Assembly: GCA_927911695.1 (NCBI GenBank)
Contig: CAKMQO010000098.1
Span: 1-9,272, forward strand
Reading direction: 5' to 3'
DNA length: 9,272 nt
Origin: an uncultured Gemella sp.
GTDB lineage: Bacteria > Bacillota > Bacilli > Staphylococcales > Gemellaceae
Positions 7,419-9,272 of this stretch are shown piece by piece. Each line of letters opens with the position of its first letter. Positions within the stretch are counted from its first letter, which is position 1. Below the pieces are notes generated by a model. The model made no database searches and was not told the DNA's origin. It saw nothing but the letters and a program-made list of their open reading frames with translations. A program made the position numbers and the translations under genes.

Positions 7419-8097
7419 ATGATAAAGTTAAATCCATTAACGCTGGTAATATTAAACATTTTATTTCCAGTAGTTATCTTTTAGGGAAAGGTATAATTTA
7501 TGAAACTATTTGTCTATTGATTGCAATTGTAGTTTTATCTATATACAAACGCTATTTACAAATATTAAAATTTATAATTTGGTATATATCTTTTTCAATA
7601 CTAGCATATTTAATATCAATTAGTAATATAATTTGGATTGCAGATTTATTTGGAACATTAGTTTACATTTTCCTCAGAATGACACCGGTTATGATGATTG
7701 CTTATATTTTAGTAAAAGACATAAAAAGTAATGAATTATTATCTGCATTTGAACAAATTCATTTACCAAAAAAATTATGTTAAGTATTACAGTAGCTTTA
7801 AGATTCTTCCCAACATATAAATTGGAAATTAGAATGATTAGAGAGTCATTAAAGATGAGAAATATTAATTTAAAAATTACAGAACCGCTAAAATTTTTAG
7901 AGTATTGGCTAGTCCCAGTTTTAATGAGGATGAATCTTATTGCTGAAGAAATGACAGCAACAGCTATGACAAAAGGGGTAGAGTCACCAATGAGAAGGAC
8001 ATCATTTTATAATGTGAGAATGAGAATAATTGATTATATTTTCTTAATTATTGTCTTTATAATTTTTGTATTTCTATTAATAGGGGGCATTAAATAA
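7419..8097 (+). pseudogene. ecfT: EcfT (YkoC/CbiQ-like) ECF transporter membrane subunit, two frameshifts
   Basis: This is the transmembrane coupling subunit of an energy-coupling-factor importer, linking the ATPases to a substrate-binding S protein. A perfect TAAGGAGG (7406-7413) precedes the ATG by 5 bases. The start MIKLNPLTL is a typical EcfT N-terminus. Frame 1 stops after 21 codons (TAG 7482-7484) at a T4 run; the next frame runs to 7783 and stops just after an A7 run (7768-7774); the third frame runs to 8097. Adding one T and one A restores 226 residues, normal for the family. The junctions then read VVIF-LGKG and LPKKIML-SITVALRFFP, the second being a conserved EcfT region. Two coupling motifs are visible, ESLKMRN and AMTKGVESPMRRTS, corresponding to the paired A-x-R-G motifs. 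The stop overlaps the ATPase start by one base. Sequencing error and decay are both possible causes. Confidence 0.8.
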
Positions 8098-9272
8098 TGT
8101 TAGAATTTAGAAATGTGTCTTTTACTTATAAGAATTCAGAAGAAAAAGTGTTAAATAATGTGAGTTTTAAAATTAATGAGGGTGAGTGTGTTTTATTAAC
8201 AGGAGTATCTGGAAGTGGAAAGTCAACTATTGTTCATTTAATGAATGGGCTTATACCAGCTTTATATGAAGGAGAATTAACTGGGAAAATATATTATAAT
8301 AACACTTCTTTAGAAAGTATAAAAACATATGATATAGCAAAAGATATTGGTTATGTTAGCCAAGATCCAAGAGGACATTTTTTTTACTACAAACACAACG
8401 AGTGAACTTGTATTTGCTATGGAAAATTTTGGAATTTCTCTAGATGAAATGAAAAAAAGGTATAATGCAGTTGTTGAATTATTAGAACTGGAAGAAATTG
8501 TTGATAAGAATATTTTGTATATTTCTAGTGGGGAGCGTCAAAAAATAGCGATTGGGTGTAGTTTAACATTAATACCGAGAGTAATAATATTAGATGAACC
8601 ATCATCTAACTTAGATTTTCGCATGACAAAGAAATTAACAATATTAATTGAAAAAACTGAAAAATAAAGGTTATACAATAATTATTGCAGAGCATAGAAT
8701 ACATTATATTCAAAAATTAATAGATAAGGTTTTAATTGTAAATAAAGGTATGATTAAGGAAATGACAATTGATGATTTGAAAAACACCACTGATTTTCCT
8801 TTAAGAACTCTAGATATATTTAATTTACAGCTAGAAAATATTAGCTCAAAAAATAATGACTTACTACTGCAGATTGATAATATAAGTTATGGAGATATAT
8901 TATTGCAAATTTCAACATCTATAAATAAAGGTGATGTGATCGGTTTGATTGGAAGAAATGGTGCAGGGAAAACAACATTATTAAGGATGCTTACCAATAT
9001 AATGAATCCAACTAAAGGAAAAATTTTAGGAAATGTTAAACCATTTTTAGTGATGCAAGATATGGATTATCAATTTTTTACAGAATCAGTTTTAAGTGAA
9101 ATACGTTTTGGAAACGAAGGAGTTGAGAATGATAAAATTAATAATCTATTAGAAGAATTGGGGTTAAATAAATTTAAAGATAAAATTCCTTTTGAATTGT
9201 CAGGAGGGCAAAAACAAAGGTTACTCATTTCTATATCTGCAATATCTAATGTAAATTTATTGATGTTTGATG
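8097..9272 (+). pseudogene. ecfA: Fused two-domain EcfA (YkoD-like) ATPase, two frameshifts, 3' end outside window
   Basis: This protein powers the ECF importer with two ABC ATPase domains in one chain. Domain 1 has Walker A GVSGSGKST (residues 36-44), Q89 in SQDPRGHFF, signature ISSGERQK and Walker B VIILDEP. Domain 2 has Walker A GRNGAGKTT (about 8951-8977), MQDMDYQFF, signature LSGGQKQR (about 9196-9219), and is cut at Walker B LLMFD by the window edge. Frame 1 stops near 8405 and the next frame at 8667; the third is open from there to 9272. Removing one T from the T8 run (8378-8385) gives HFF-TTNTTSELVF, and removing one A from the A6 run (8651-8656) gives EKLKNKGYTIIIAEH; both are standard EcfA continuations. 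About 391 codons remain in the window, and full-length relatives are near 480-560. AGGGGG (8082-8087) lies 9 bases before the ATG, which overlaps the ecfT stop. Confidence 0.82.

Noticed and set aside
7419..7484. A 21-codon ORF that could be a leader peptide of the ECF unit
   Set aside because: Its sequence is the expected N-terminus of EcfT and it joins the next frame when one T is added, so it is the first exon-like piece of a frameshifted gene.
1..9272. CRISPR array, insertion sequence, tRNA or rRNA
   Set aside because: No regularly spaced repeats, transposase motifs, terminal inverted repeats or cloverleaf-forming GC-richer stretch were seen.

Overview
The window is strongly AT-rich (about 30 % G+C by eye, not counted). 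Its genes have Gram-positive style Shine-Dalgarno sites and a Firmicutes gene set: EcsA/EcsB, a Bacillus-type HemY relative and an ECF-type (energy-coupling factor) transporter. The best guess is a low-GC member of the Bacilli, most like Gemella or a Staphylococcaceae relative. That placement is inference from gene content and composition. Every gene lies on the + strand and there is no gap of 300 bases without a gene.

Layout. (1) Bases 1-1676: a free-standing LysP-like amino acid permease with a clear sigma-A promoter and its own hairpin terminator. (2) Bases 1738-7276: a compact block reading coaE, ecsA, ecsB, a divergent HemY-like flavoprotein and leucyl aminopeptidase pepA. The first three genes overlap, the rest are separated by 11-31 bases, and the block ends in an 18-bp hairpin with a T tract. 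No promoter-sized gap or terminator occurs inside, so it is probably one transcript. (3) Base 7360 to the window end: a new unit with a near-consensus promoter (TTGACA-17-TAAAAT). The promoter spacer holds a Fur/PerR-like inverted repeat. Downstream lie an EcfT membrane protein and a fused two-domain EcfA ATPase, the latter cut by the window edge. No substrate-binding S component is visible.

How the genes relate. EcsAB is a peptide-related ABC exporter and PepA degrades peptides, so the middle block could couple peptide export, peptide turnover and CoA supply. The HemY-like protein keeps the family fold but has lost glycines of its FAD-binding motifs, so its activity is doubtful. The ECF unit looks iron- or peroxide-responsive, which makes iron, heme or another metal-linked cofactor a candidate substrate. 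This is not shown directly.

Quality warning. Three genes are broken by single-base frameshifts: ecsB once, ecfT twice and ecfA twice. Four of the five lie in A or T homopolymers, all are repaired by one base, and the family motifs continue across each break. Indel sequencing error is the simplest explanation; recent decay, or slippage at the two longest runs, is the alternative.
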